A stretch of 64,000 nt of DNA. It comes from Cerasicoccus frondis. GTDB lineage: Bacteria > Verrucomicrobiota > Verrucomicrobiia > Opitutales > Cerasicoccaceae. Both the position numbers and the translations under genes were made by a program. The notes beneath the pieces are model-generated. The model saw nothing but the letters and a program-made list of their open reading frames with translations. It was not told the origin of the DNA and ran no database searches. Positions 17,924 through 27,356 of the stretch are shown here, one piece after another; position 1 is the first letter of the stretch, and each line of letters starts with the position of its first letter. Location of the stretch: positions 83,753-147,752 of the forward strand of contig JAVDPC010000017.1 of the NCBI GenBank assembly GCA_031296915.1, in the 5' to 3' direction.

Positions 17924-20023
17924 CTACCAACCGCCTTGGAAATGCAAGGCTTCATAGAAATCTTCGCCCAGGCTCTTAATGTCGTGCAGGAAGCGGCTGG
18001 GTTGCAAGAGCCGGGGCGGGCCACCGGTTACCGTGACTTTGGGGTAGCACAGGTAAAGCTCGTCCTTGGCGCGGGTCACAGCCACGTAAAACAAACGCCG
18101 TTCCTCCTCGACGTCGCCTTCTTCGATGGCGCGTTTGAGCGGGAATAATTCGTCGGCGCAGCCCAATACAAAAACATAGGGGAACTCCAAGCCCTTGGCC
18201 TGGTGAATCGTCGACAAGCGCACAGTTTCGGAGTCCGGATCGATCTTCCGGTCGCTGGTCTCGGAGTTGAGCAGGACGAGTTGTGCTAGGAGCTCCGTCA
18301 TGTTGTCATAACGGCTGGCAAAGCCAATCAGGGAATCGAGGTCGTCGCGGCGGGATTGCCAGTTTTCGTAAACGGTGCGCAGGTAATCGCCATACCAGCC
18401 TTCGATGCCGATGCGGACAATTTCCTCTGGAGTCTTGGCTTTGGCGGCAACTTTTTCCTCGGCTAAAACTTCGGCAAAGAGGTCGCGTTGAGGGTCGTCG
18501 ACTTGAGGCTCGGGCGTGGGCTCTGGTGAGCCCATGGCTTCGAACATATCCTGCCAGGTGTAGGCCATGTCTGTCCAGTCGTCGACGGCGTCTTTGGGCA
18601 CTTTGTCGAGCACGGTTTCGTGGCTGAGCGCATGGAAGATGTTGAGCTTGTGCTTCTCGACGACTTTGAGCGCGAGTTTCAGGAGGCGTTCGGCGGTTTT
18701 CGGGCCGACCTTGGGCAGCAGGCCCGCTACGCGCTTGAAGGCGGTCTCGTTGCCGGGGTTGGTGATGAACGACAGTTGCGCCACGAAGTCACGGATGTGC
18801 GCCTGCTCGAAGAAACGCACGCCGCTGGTTATCGTGTAACCGACGCCTTGGCGTGACAGCTCCATCTGCAAATCCATGGCCTGAAAATGAGCGCGGTAGA
18901 GCACGGCAATGTCCTTAAGCGGCACGCCTTCCATTTGCAGGCCTTCGATGCGTTTGATGACAAACGAGGCCTGCTGGCGGGTATCCATTGTGGGGACTAC
19001 GTAGGGGCGCTGGTTGCTGCGTTTCGCGGCCTTGAGCTCCAGCGGATAGCCATCGATGTAGGGGTGGGGCAGCATGAGCGCATTGGCCAGGCGCAGGATT
19101 TCCGGGCTTGAGCGGTAGTTCGTCTCGATCTTGTAAATCTCCCGCTCGGGGTAAACCTTGGCGAACTCCTCCATGTTGCCGAACTCGGCGCCGCGCCACG
19201 TGTAAATGCACTGCCAGTTGTCGCCGACGATCATCACGTTGCGGTGCTTCTCGGCCATCTTGTTGATGATCGACGCCTGCACGGTATTGGTGTCCTGAAA
19301 CTCATCGACGAGGATGTAGCGAAAACGGGACTGCAGGACTTCGCGCGCCTCGGCGTCCTCATTCAGCAGCTTGAGCCACATTTCAAGCAGGTCGTCGTAA
19401 TCGCAGACTTGCTGGGCGCGTTTTTTCTTCTCGTACTCGTCGGCAAATTTTCGGGCTTGCTGGGGGAGGTCCTCGCGCCACGGATAGCGTTCGGCGGCGA
19501 CGTCTTCAACCGGGCGGTTGGTGTTGCGCGCATAGCTAACGAGGTCCAGGACGACCTTGGGTTTCGGGTTTTCCTTGTCCTTGGTAAACTTCGGGTCGAG
19601 CGTCTTGAGCGTGTCGCCAAAGAGGCTTTCGGCGTCGCCCTGGTCGAGGATCGTGTAGCTTTTCTCCAGACCGATGGACTCGCCATGCATGCGCAGAATG
19701 CGGCTGCCGATGGAGTGAAACGTGCCGCCCCAGAATTGCTTGCCTGGCACGCCCGTCAGCTCCTCGACGCGTGTGAGCATTTCACGGGCAGCCTTATTGG
19801 TGAAGGTGAGCAACAGGATTTCGCGCGGCCACACGCCCTGTTCGAGCAAATAGGCTACGCGGTAGGTGAGGGTGCGCGTCTTGCCCGAGCCGGCGCCAGC
19901 GAGCACGAGGCAAGGGCCATCGGGCGCCTTCACGGCGGCCAATTGTGCCGGGTTCAGTTCGGCGTCGTAGTCGATTGGCGCGAAGGCGCGGTCGGCCTGC
20001 GTGCTATTTCCTGCAAAACTCAT
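17924..20023 (-). CDS. UvrD/PcrA/Rep-family superfamily I DNA helicase
   Basis: 699 aa. Motifs are in order: LNPAQLAAVKAPDGPCLVLAG with Walker A AGAGSGKTRT, LLTFTNKAAREML, the DEFQD box YILVDEFQDTN, VGDNWQCIYTWRGAE, IETNYRSSPEILR, STIHQAKGLEFPYVFVLGC and LFYVAVTRAKDELYL. This is a 3'-5' ATP-dependent DNA translocase used in repair or replication restart. It could be uvrD, pcrA or rep; there is no RecB-type nuclease domain. The start codon is followed upstream by the dispersed non-coding repeat. Confidence 0.94.
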   Translation of the reverse strand: MSFAGNSTQADRAFAPIDYDAELNPAQLAAVKAPDGPCLVLAGAGSGKTRTLTYRVAYLLEQGVWPREILLLTFTNKAAREMLTRVEELTGVPGKQFWGGTFHSIGSRILRMHGESIGLEKSYTILDQGDAESLFGDTLKTLDPKFTKDKENPKPKVVLDLVSYARNTNRPVEDVAAERYPWREDLPQQARKFADEYEKKKRAQQVCDYDDLLEMWLKLLNEDAEAREVLQSRFRYILVDEFQDTNTVQASIINKMAEKHRNVMIVGDNWQCIYTWRGAEFGNMEEFAKVYPEREIYKIETNYRSSPEILRLANALMLPHPYIDGYPLELKAAKRSNQRPYVVPTMDTRQQASFVIKRIEGLQMEGVPLKDIAVLYRAHFQAMDLQMELSRQGVGYTITSGVRFFEQAHIRDFVAQLSFITNPGNETAFKRVAGLLPKVGPKTAERLLKLALKVVEKHKLNIFHALSHETVLDKVPKDAVDDWTDMAYTWQDMFEAMGSPEPTPEPQVDDPQRDLFAEVLAEEKVAAKAKTPEEIVRIGIEGWYGDYLRTVYENWQSRRDDLDSLIGFASRYDNMTELLAQLVLLNSETSDRKIDPDSETVRLSTIHQAKGLEFPYVFVLGCADELFPLKRAIEEGDVEEERRLFYVAVTRAKDELYLCYPKVTVTGGPPRLLQPSRFLHDIKSLGEDFYEALHFQGGW

Positions 20024-20533
20024 CGGCCCAACTTTGCGATTGTTGGTCCTTAATGCGAGTGGTTTTTATTCACAGCCTAGAGTTGGCGCAAGGCGGCTTG
20101 AACGAATAGCTGCCTTAGCGGGCTTCTCAAAAATCGGATGACCTGAGCCCAGGGGGGGGGGGAGCCCGCCGCAAATTGCATATCAAAGAACACTACTGTA
20201 ACTGCCCGCTCGCCGGGACGAGGCGCAGGTGGGACGCAGGCGGCTCAGGGGCCGCCGGCTGGAGCGACGGATAACTCCGTTACTCACACGTCGATGCTGC
20301 GCTGACCAGGCTGGCATAGGGCGTCGCGCAAAGGGTGGATCAGGCAAAGCTGGGCGTCGCGAGGCTGGTTGCTGTCACCAAGCCAGTCCGCGAATAAGCC
20401 CGTTTGCCCGTCACCACAATGCACGCGACCGAATGGTCCCGCATGGCGTCGACTGGGATACCTGCGTGGTGGTCGCTATGGCGGATGTGTTTGGGAGAAG
20501 TTCATATGTTCGAAAGTTCGAATGTTTGAAAGT

Positions 20534-20620
20534 TGGAGGGGTGGGATGTGGGTAATGTGGGTAATGTGGGTAGGGTGGGTAAGGTTTGTAAGGTGGGTAA
20601 TGTTGAGGAGGCGGGGGGGG
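20534..20620 (+). repeat. G-rich degenerate tandem repeat (GTGGGTAAT type)
   Basis: Inside copy 1 of the dispersed repeat, units like GGGTAATGTG recur, and the stretch ends in eight G. It has many GGG runs at short spacing and could form G-quadruplexes on the plus strand. Copy 2 has a shorter version around 61715-61800. Confidence 0.6.
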
Positions 20621-20629
20621 CGCAGTTGA

Positions 20630-20755
20630 GTAGCACAGGCGTCTCGCCTGTGTCCCGATTTCCAACTGACTGAATGCACCGCGCGACGCCAATGCGATGG
20701 GGATGCGTCTGTGTACAGTTAGATGGGTAGAGCACAGGCGGGACGCCTATGCTAC
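20630..20755. repeat. Inverted repeat pair with CACAGGCG core inside dispersed repeat copy 1
   Basis: The left arm at 20630-20652 (GTAGCACAGGCG start) and right arm at 20732-20755 (ending GCCTATGCTAC) are near-complementary, and each arm also contains its own small dyad. The same pair occurs at 61823-61845 and 61927-61950. Such arms are typical of small non-autonomous repeats nested in larger ones. Confidence 0.65.
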
Positions 20756-20850
20756 GTCCGAGGGGCAACGCAGAAAGGGAAATGAAGTGATCAATAAGAC
20801 ACTAAGATTTGGACGCCCAACCGCAAATAAAAAGTGAACGTGCGAGCATT

Positions 20851-20877
20851 TTATTAGTGAGTGGCTTTCACTAATAA
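20851..20877. repeat. Conserved hairpin near the right end of dispersed repeat copy 1
   Basis: A perfect 10 bp stem (TTATTAGTGA / TCACTAATAA) with a 7-nt loop, identical in copy 2 at 62046-62072. The surrounding sequence is less conserved, which suggests the hairpin matters. Confidence 0.7.
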
Positions 20878-21175
20878 TCCACGCTGGGAATCAACGACTT
20901 ACGTACGCGAAAACGGGCGATCCGATCAGCAACGGGGCATTCAAACTACTTTGCATTCACCCGTTCAGCTCTTTGTTCGAAAGCGCCTTGCCCCGGAGGC
21001 CAACTGGGTCGAAGGGCAATTGATTTTCAGACGCCCACGTACATTTTTAGCTTTATTAAGTGTTTATTAATCCAGCTGCCTGTATGATGTTGCCGTGATG
21101 TGTCGCTGGTCATTGAGCTTCTCATGACTGCGATCAAAATAGTCACGGCATCCCAACCACTGAATAACTTACGCT

Positions 21176-21709
21176 ATGAGCACTCTTCGATCATTGTTCG
21201 TCCTGTCTATCTGCTGTCTGGCCAGCGCGCTGTTCGCCAAGCATGTTGAGTATACGCCGCAGATTGTGGACACGCTGATGCAGCCATATTATAAAATGCA
21301 TGAAGGCTTGGCTGCGGACGATTTGGCTAAGGTCCAGGCCGGGGGCAAGGAGCTGGCTGAGGCGATGAAAAACGCGCCGACTGATCCTGACTTTGTCGAC
21401 ACCACCAATGCGTTGAGCACGTCTGCGACCGCAATGAGCAAGGCTCCTGATCTCAAGTCGGCTCGTAAGGATTTCCACGTGATTTCCCAAGAGCTGATCA
21501 AGCTGCTCAAACACGAAGGCGCGCATGATGGCAGCAAGCATTTCGTGCATTTCTGCCCAATGGCGCATGATGGCCAAGGGGCTGCCTGGATTCAGCCTAA
21601 CAAGGACACGGCGAATCCCTACTACGGCAAAATGATGCTCAAGTGCGGCGAGTTTGACGAGGAAATCAGTGGGGCAGCCAACGGTGAAACCGAAGATCAC
21701 CCGCATTAG
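21176..21709 (+). CDS. Periplasmic DUF3347 protein (possible copper/metal-related)
   Basis: 177 aa. A signal peptide spans residues 1-21 (cleavage near LFAKHVEYT). The mature part matches DUF3347: YYKMHEGLAADDLAKVQ, then a helical region, HFVHFCPMAHDGQGAAWIQ and NPYYGKMMLKCGE. The conserved CPMA and MLKCG motifs with nearby Met and His are seen in periplasmic proteins and in CusB-type efflux subunits that handle copper or silver. Metal binding here is therefore inferred. No efflux genes are adjacent. A terminator follows at 21739-21768. Confidence 0.8.
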   Translation: MSTLRSLFVLSICCLASALFAKHVEYTPQIVDTLMQPYYKMHEGLAADDLAKVQAGGKELAEAMKNAPTDPDFVDTTNALSTSATAMSKAPDLKSARKDFHVISQELIKLLKHEGAHDGSKHFVHFCPMAHDGQGAAWIQPNKDTANPYYGKMMLKCGEFDEEISGAANGETEDHPH

Positions 21710-21738
21710 GGAGTTCTAAAGATACTGGATTTCATGAG

Positions 21739-21768
21739 CGCTCTTCCTGTATTGGGAAGGGCGTTTTT
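21739..21768 (+). terminator. Rho-independent terminator after the DUF3347 gene
   Basis: A 9 bp stem (CGCTCTTCC / GGAAGGGCG, one G-U pair), a 7-nt loop and five T, starting 30 bp after the stop codon. Confidence 0.8.
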
Positions 21769-21951
21769 CGATTTAGCTAATGAAAATACCGTGTGGTTCA
21801 ATGGCTCTGACTAGTGGGTTGAATCATCGACAATTAGATAAGTATTTTTTGCTGATTACGATCAGGCCTCAAGTGGTGGCAGTGCTTTTAAGATACCCTA
21901 TTATCATGTTCGTCATTGAATCGGCGTTCTTTTGGGCGCAGAAGCGATATC

Positions 21952-22398
21952 ATGCGCCATATCCTACTGTTTATGCCGCTCCTGGTCGCGCACTTGGGGC
22001 ATGCATTCCTGCTGGTCGATACTTCCCATGTCGACAGTGATTTTTTAACGCCGCAGGCCAGGCTATTTTATCACGCCACTGACGCGCCCATCGAGCCGCT
22101 GAGCGCCTATACTTTCAATCAGGCTCCGAAGGGTGAATCTTTGCTGTTCCCCCCGGCCTTGGCCAGTGATCGATGGCTAGTCATGCAGGATGACCTCAAG
22201 GTGTTGTGTATGGACTACATGCACGGCGCAGGGCATCATCGACTAACAGTGAGGAAAAGCTTGGGCTACCACATGGAGCGGGGGCTGCCCATGGGCTATG
22301 ATTCGCTGTCGCCGCTGGAAATCATTTTGGTCGAGGACAGTAATTTCGGAACTGTGCTCGTTTCCTCAGTTCCCTATCGTTGGCCAATCGGGCGCTGA
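21952..22398 (+). CDS. Small exported protein, unknown function
   Basis: 148 aa from ATG 21952 (MRHILLFMPLLVAHLGHA); an upstream in-frame TTG at 21916 is open but puts charged residues before the signal peptide. The N-terminus is a signal peptide. No known domain is seen in the mature part. The last 25 bp overlap the 3' end of the convergent glycosyltransferase gene. Confidence 0.55.
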   Translation: MRHILLFMPLLVAHLGHAFLLVDTSHVDSDFLTPQARLFYHATDAPIEPLSAYTFNQAPKGESLLFPPALASDRWLVMQDDLKVLCMDYMHGAGHHRLTVRKSLGYHMERGLPMGYDSLSPLEIILVEDSNFGTVLVSSVPYRWPIGR

Positions 22399-23390
22399 GC
22401 TTGGTCGACTTGCAAAGACCGTAAGAAGTCCGCAATCGCATCACTCACTTTCGTAGGGGACTGCTTGGCAAAAGCCTTTTCGGCGGCAGTGGCGTTCTTC
22501 TGCCATGGCCATGGCTTGGCTGGTATTTCAAAGACCAGGACACGTGGCCCAAGTGGTCGCCAACGCACTGGGGATACGTCAGAGCGCGTTACCGGAAAAA
22601 TACAGCACGTTGGGCATCCCGTTGCCGCCGCAACGTGTGCCGGGCCACTGTCACGACCGATGAATAGAGAGGCCCGCGTGAGGCTGTCCACCATACCGGG
22701 CAAGGGCAGCTTGCCTGAAAGGTTTTCGACCGGGATCTGGCGCGCCCTGAGTTCGTTGGCGACGCCCTCTGCAATGGCAAACTCCTGCTCGGTTCCGATC
22801 AAGGTCACCTTGACCTCGGTTGCTTCGGCTATGATTTCAGCGTCAATGACGTCCTTTGCGATCTGGGCGAGGAGGGAAGGCGGGAGCTTGGCTTTTGCGC
22901 CAAAGGAGCCGCAGTGAATGACGATGCGTGGCTCGGCGCGATCAGGGCTCCAGGAGGCAAAGGGAAGCGCAGGCGTCCACGGGTCGCGCACTTCGGGCAG
23001 AGCGGATTGCACGACCGCAAGGCAGTATTCGAGCTCGTGCTTGAGCCCAGCGTCTTTGTCATAAGGCAGGGCGTCGGTCAGCCATTGGGCGTCCTGCGCA
23101 TAGCCCACGCGCCGAGGAATGCCAGCATCCTGCGCGAGCTTGGCGCAAACCGAGTCCGGGTGCAAGTGGATGGACACGTCGAAATTCAGGTCGCGCACTT
23201 GCTGCGGGGATAATGATCCCCAGGGCAGGAAGTGGGTCGCCTTTTCGGGCGCCATTAGCAGCGGACCGTAAATTTCGCTGGCGCAAAAAAACACCTCTGC
23301 TTCCGGGTAGGCGCGCTGAGTCGCCTCGACGAGCGCGGAGGAGATCACCACATCGCCGAGTCGGTCGGTCCGGAATAGCACGATTCGCAT
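22374..23390 (-). CDS. Glycosyltransferase family 9 (heptosyltransferase-like)
   Basis: 338 aa. The N-terminal RIVLFRTDRLGDVVISSALVEAT is the GT9 signature (the acidic RTDRLGDVV loop). The C-terminal half has VTLIGTEQEFAIAEGV, LSGKLPLPGMVDSLTRASLFIGRDSGPAHVAAATG and P-rich nucleotide-binding segments. GT9 enzymes add ADP-heptose to lipopolysaccharide inner core in Gram-negative bacteria. The exact donor and acceptor are unknown. It is divergent from the TPR membrane protein gene. Confidence 0.88.
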   Translation of the reverse strand: MRIVLFRTDRLGDVVISSALVEATQRAYPEAEVFFCASEIYGPLLMAPEKATHFLPWGSLSPQQVRDLNFDVSIHLHPDSVCAKLAQDAGIPRRVGYAQDAQWLTDALPYDKDAGLKHELEYCLAVVQSALPEVRDPWTPALPFASWSPDRAEPRIVIHCGSFGAKAKLPPSLLAQIAKDVIDAEIIAEATEVKVTLIGTEQEFAIAEGVANELRARQIPVENLSGKLPLPGMVDSLTRASLFIGRDSGPAHVAAATGCPTCCIFPVTRSDVSPVRWRPLGPRVLVFEIPAKPWPWQKNATAAEKAFAKQSPTKVSDAIADFLRSLQVDQAQRPIGQR

Positions 23391-23479
23391 TCAGTCAGAG
23401 CTTGGAGATGTTGCAGTCTGCGCCAAGCGGAAAAGGTTCGCGTTGGATTGCTCCACTGCCTGAAAGATATTGCGCGGCA

Positions 23480-25633
23480 ATGGGAGAATGCCTTAGCAAT
23501 GAGGCAATGTTGAGGCGAATTATAGCAATTGTGCGCATTACAGTCGGCGAATGGTGGGCGGACAGACGCTACTTTTTCCGTCATCAGCTCAAGAATCGTT
23601 TCCGATTTATCAAGGGTTTTGGCGAGCACCAAGCCAAGGAATTTGGCGACTGGAGGCGCAGTGCTGACGCTCGCCGGAAGACTGCCAAGCGGGAGCGTTG
23701 GGCTGCCCGGGCCAATGCCAAGCAATGGCTGCGCATGTCATTGTTTGCCGCGTTGGCATTGCTCGTCTCGCTGATAACCGCTCCTTTTCGCTTGGCGCGT
23801 TGGTTCTTCCGGGGATTAAACCGACTGCGGAAAATGTCAGCCAAAGAAGCCTGCCTGGAGGTTTGGTACGGCTACCGGGCGATGATTGCCTGGGGGCTGA
23901 ACCAACTGGGCTACCTCTTTATGCGCTGGCGGGATTTTCCTCTGTGGCTGCGCGGAATATCCGCCCTGATTATCTTGGGTGGCGTCGGTGGCCTGATCTC
24001 TTTGCCCTGGGCGATCAAGGCGGCGAAGTCTTATCGCAGTGAGGTGATTTTCGCGGAGGCGGAGCAGTTGCAGGAATCCGGCCGTTTAGTGGAGGCCTAC
24101 ACCAAGGCCCGTGCGGCGGCCTTGCTGGACCGTGATGATCCTGAGCTGCTGAAGGTAACCGCCGAACTGGCCAAGGAAACGCGCAACCCGGAGTTGGTTT
24201 GGTGGAGTGAATTGACGGCGAAGGCTAGCGGCTATGATCCTGAATCACTGGCGGAAGTGGTGGAGTATGCATGCCAGTATCGGCGTATCCGGATTGCTGC
24301 GCGTTATTACCAGCGTCTGCTTCAGATGTATCCTGAGCACGATCTGGTGGTGGACGCGCATGTTCGTTTGTTGATGGTGCAGGGGCGTGCGGCCGATGCT
24401 TATGCGCTGGCGGGAAAGGCTTTCGCCGCTGGCAACCAGTCACCGGCAGTGCACCAGTTGGTGCTGCAGGAGTATTGGCGCGATCCGGAAGCTCGCGATA
24501 AGCTGATCGCTTACATCGATGAGCATATTGACGAACCAGATCGCTTGGGGCTGGGGGTCATTCACCTGGCGCTCCTCAATCCCGGGCCTTTGTTTGACGA
24601 AGGCTTCGATTACAACCGCGTGCTCACTGCAGCGCTCGCCCATCCGGAGATCACGCCGATTGAACAGGCGATGGCTTATGGTCGGACGTGGGAAATGGGA
24701 GATCTGGATCGTGATGAGGCGGTGCAAGGCGTGTATGAAGTCATTGATTGGCAAGACGCCGAGAGCTGGGATAGCGCACTCGACTTGATCAGTAATTTTA
24801 AGTTTTACGAAATTCTGGAAGAGGAACCGCTGAAAGCTTCCATCAAGCGGGATGAGGCATTGTCTCAGCTTTATGTGGAAGGCTTGCTGCAGGGGGAGAA
24901 TCCTGACTTCGAGCAAGTGGCGGGCTTGGTAAACGGAATTTCCACGGAGACTACCGTAAAGCTCTATCCGCATGATCGCGCATTTTGGCGGGCGATCCTG
25001 GCGCATAAAAATGGGGATGTAGATGGTTTTCGGGAAGAGCTGGTGAAGAGTTTGGAGGCGGCGGAAGAAGCAGACTGGCAGCGGTTGAACCAGATTGCGC
25101 TGCGTTATCTCGACCCAACTGCACTGATCGAGTTTTACAGCGAATCGATGCGGCAGACTCCTTATTCGCCGATGATTCTCTCCAGCTTTCTGGGGCAGCT
25201 ATATTTGCAATCCGACGACGAAACACTCAAGCGGGTGCTGCCTCAAGTGTCGTTGCAGACCTTGCGCAACAGCCCGAACATTCTGATGCAGGCGATCTAC
25301 CTGAAGGCTTTGTATGGACAGGATTTGGAGCTTTGTCGCTACTATGCGGAAGAGCTGGTGTCACGTTTTCCGGACACGGCGAAATACTACCTGGTCCTCG
25401 CGTTTGCCTATGCGCAATCCAACCACCCGGGAGTCGCCAAAAGAGTGGCCACTCAAGTGCCTGTGAATACGGCTGATAAAGCGCAGGACGCCAGCCTTTA
25501 CTTTTGCTATGCGGCGGCAAGTGGCGACTGGGGCGCAGTCAATCGGGAGCAACTTTACCTCAGCGCTGAGCAGGCGCTGTATGATCAGGTGAAGCGACGC
25601 GAGGCGGAGAGCCAGGGGATGTCAGTCAACTGA
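23480..25633 (+). CDS. Large membrane-anchored TPR-like protein
   Basis: 717 aa from ATG 23480; ATG 23507 (MLRRIIAIVRITVGEWWADRR, with GAGG just upstream) is also plausible. The frame is open from 23213, but that region overlaps the divergent GT9 gene. The first 90 residues are very basic. Two hydrophobic segments follow (about MSLFAALALLVSLITAPF and GISALIILGGVGGLISLPW), then about 500 residues of helical repeats of TPR type (EQLQESGRLVEAYTKARAAALL and similar). Probably an envelope scaffold. The neighbouring convergent gene encodes a similarly built TPR protein, suggesting related roles. Confidence 0.65.
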   Translation: MGECLSNEAMLRRIIAIVRITVGEWWADRRYFFRHQLKNRFRFIKGFGEHQAKEFGDWRRSADARRKTAKRERWAARANAKQWLRMSLFAALALLVSLITAPFRLARWFFRGLNRLRKMSAKEACLEVWYGYRAMIAWGLNQLGYLFMRWRDFPLWLRGISALIILGGVGGLISLPWAIKAAKSYRSEVIFAEAEQLQESGRLVEAYTKARAAALLDRDDPELLKVTAELAKETRNPELVWWSELTAKASGYDPESLAEVVEYACQYRRIRIAARYYQRLLQMYPEHDLVVDAHVRLLMVQGRAADAYALAGKAFAAGNQSPAVHQLVLQEYWRDPEARDKLIAYIDEHIDEPDRLGLGVIHLALLNPGPLFDEGFDYNRVLTAALAHPEITPIEQAMAYGRTWEMGDLDRDEAVQGVYEVIDWQDAESWDSALDLISNFKFYEILEEEPLKASIKRDEALSQLYVEGLLQGENPDFEQVAGLVNGISTETTVKLYPHDRAFWRAILAHKNGDVDGFREELVKSLEAAEEADWQRLNQIALRYLDPTALIEFYSESMRQTPYSPMILSSFLGQLYLQSDDETLKRVLPQVSLQTLRNSPNILMQAIYLKALYGQDLELCRYYAEELVSRFPDTAKYYLVLAFAYAQSNHPGVAKRVATQVPVNTADKAQDASLYFCYAAASGDWGAVNREQLYLSAEQALYDQVKRREAESQGMSVN

Positions 25634-25635
25634 GC

Positions 25636-27324
25636 TTACAGCTTGGGCAGCTTTTGCATGGCCTCTTCGAACAGCGTTTGTTCCTCCGGGAGCAGTTGCT
25701 CGACCTTTAAGGAATGGAGCATTTCCTGAGCAGTCACGGAGTCATTTTGATCGAGCGCGACCAGAGCGCTGGATAAGCGACAGCTTGGCACCGCCAAATA
25801 ACGTCGGTTCAGGTGAGCCAACTGCTCGGATGCAGCTTCCACACGCCCCTGCTTCCAAAGCATGAATGCATACGTGGATGGGTAAATGCTGTTGGGCATC
25901 GCCTCGACCAGTTCGCTCATTTTTTGAATATGCTGCTCGCTTGGCGTACCGAGCAATGCCTCCAGGTAAGCGGCGTTGTTCCACATTTCGTGGCTATTGG
26001 GCTGTAGGGCGAGATATTCCAGAATGACTTCCAAGCCTTGCTGAGTACGGCTATTGCTGACCAGTGCAATGAAGAGCAGATTGAGCGCGCGGCTTTTTTG
26101 GCTATCGTTTTGCGCTATCTTGACCGCTTGATAGTAGGCTTCAAGCGATGCGTCGGTCCACTTATTCCGCAGGGCAAGGGAAGCCAGGGAAAGCATTTGC
26201 TCAAAAGCTCCACGATTGGCGGCCAGTTGGTAGGCGTGTAGCCACGCTTCGGTTGGGCTGGGCGCTGCGTCTCTGCTCTGGATATGCGCCAGCATTGTAG
26301 CGCGGTGGAGTTCGTCGAGGGAGTCCCCTTGTTGGTTGATCAGCTTGATTGCGTCTTCCAATTGCCCTTGCCCCAGGTGGGCCTTAAGCTGGCCCAGCCA
26401 ACGGAATTTTGAGTCCATCAACTCTGCGTTGGAGCTATTCATCAGCGTCAGTAATTCCTCGTAAGCGCCAATGGTGAGCAGCCAGTTGGCGACTAGGGCG
26501 GGGGACTCGGCAACCTCGCGATTGACGGTGTCACGAATGATGGTTGGACGTTTTTCCGGGTCGAGAAACAGGTGTTGAGTGGCGATGATGATCCGGCTCA
26601 ACGGCGTAGAGCGCTTGCTTTTCTCCAAGTTGGCGACGAGCCATTTTCGGTCGTTGTCAAACATGGGAATGTCGGCGCGCGCTCCTAGAAGAATCATCGC
26701 GCGAAACCCGTCTTCATTCTTTGCTTCGCCGGCGCGTCGAAGGATGGATTTCGCCTGGAGCGAGGTGAGCGGCGATGGCTGGCTCAGCAGGTATTGGCCT
26801 TTGAGCAGAAGCGCAGAAGAGTGGTTGGGGTCAATCGTGAGGAGTCGGTCCAGGGACTCCAGGGCGCGTTTGGGGTGATCGCGATCAAACTCAATTTGGG
26901 CCTGAAGCAACAGATATTCAGGCTCGCCGCCCTGGCTCGGCCCCAAGGCGTCATAGATTTCTTCTACGCCCTCGTAGGCGCCGTGTTCCTTGCTGTGGCG
27001 CAGGAGCTCCATGCCAACCCGGGGGGAAATGGCTCCGTCGCGGTCCTCGTTAATGACTGCGAGCGCATCTTCCGGCGCGAGCTTGATCAGCGCCAGGGAT
27101 CTGAGTTCAAGCGCCTTATCTTTCTTCCAGCCATAATCGATCACCAGATTGGCGCGTCGTATCGATTCTTCATAGTCTTGGGCCTGCATGGCGGCCTGGG
27201 CCTCGGTGAGCTCATGGTGCTGCCAATACCAGTAGCCCGCGGCGCATAGGCTAGCAGCGCCCACCACCAAAATGGTGATGGGGAGCCAGGACATGCGTTT
27301 CAGATTAGTAGCAGAGTAGGGCAT
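25636..27324 (-). CDS. Membrane-anchored TPR-like protein
   Basis: 562 aa from the ATG giving MPYSATNLKRMSWLPITILVVG; the longer frame to 27456 overlaps the upstream glyoxalase-like gene. One N-terminal membrane helix (LPITILVVGAASLCAAGYW) is followed by TPR-like helical repeats (AQAAMQAQDYEESIRRANLVID, HPKRALESLDRLLTIDPNHSSALLLKGQYLL, LALQPNSHEMWNNAAYLEALLG). Its stop is 2 bp from that of the convergent TPR gene. Organisation and repeat content mirror that gene, so the pair may have arisen by duplication. Partner unknown. Confidence 0.65.
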   Translation of the reverse strand: MPYSATNLKRMSWLPITILVVGAASLCAAGYWYWQHHELTEAQAAMQAQDYEESIRRANLVIDYGWKKDKALELRSLALIKLAPEDALAVINEDRDGAISPRVGMELLRHSKEHGAYEGVEEIYDALGPSQGGEPEYLLLQAQIEFDRDHPKRALESLDRLLTIDPNHSSALLLKGQYLLSQPSPLTSLQAKSILRRAGEAKNEDGFRAMILLGARADIPMFDNDRKWLVANLEKSKRSTPLSRIIIATQHLFLDPEKRPTIIRDTVNREVAESPALVANWLLTIGAYEELLTLMNSSNAELMDSKFRWLGQLKAHLGQGQLEDAIKLINQQGDSLDELHRATMLAHIQSRDAAPSPTEAWLHAYQLAANRGAFEQMLSLASLALRNKWTDASLEAYYQAVKIAQNDSQKSRALNLLFIALVSNSRTQQGLEVILEYLALQPNSHEMWNNAAYLEALLGTPSEQHIQKMSELVEAMPNSIYPSTYAFMLWKQGRVEAASEQLAHLNRRYLAVPSCRLSSALVALDQNDSVTAQEMLHSLKVEQLLPEEQTLFEEAMQKLPKL

Positions 27325-27356
27325 GGCCAAATGCAGCAGTAGCAGGCGCGGCGAAC

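Larger units (their letters stand above)
20134..21040. repeat. Dispersed non-coding repeat, copy 1 (about 900 bp)
   Basis: Nearly the whole gap between the helicase gene and the DUF3347 gene is matched, in the same orientation, by 61353-62225. Shared blocks include GGATGACCTGAGCC at the left end, then a G run, the TTGCATATCAAAGAACACTA block, a long conserved GC-rich stretch (20200-20480), G-rich degenerate repeats, the inverted pair 20630-20652/20732-20755, and a hairpin at 20851-20877. No transposase or convincing ORF is present: open frames shared by both copies carry compensating indels and no known domain. Both copies lie between divergent genes. It could be a decayed or non-autonomous mobile element, or carry a structured RNA. 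Confidence 0.85.

Noticed and set aside
20500-20530. tRNA T-loop-like GTTCGAA strings
   Set aside because: They are part of the degenerate repeat; no acceptor or anticodon stem can be drawn.
20229-20555. ORF conserved between both dispersed repeats (also 61456-61743)
   Set aside because: Differences between copies include compensating indels and amino-acid-changing substitutions, there is no start signal, and the product has no domain; conservation is at the DNA level.
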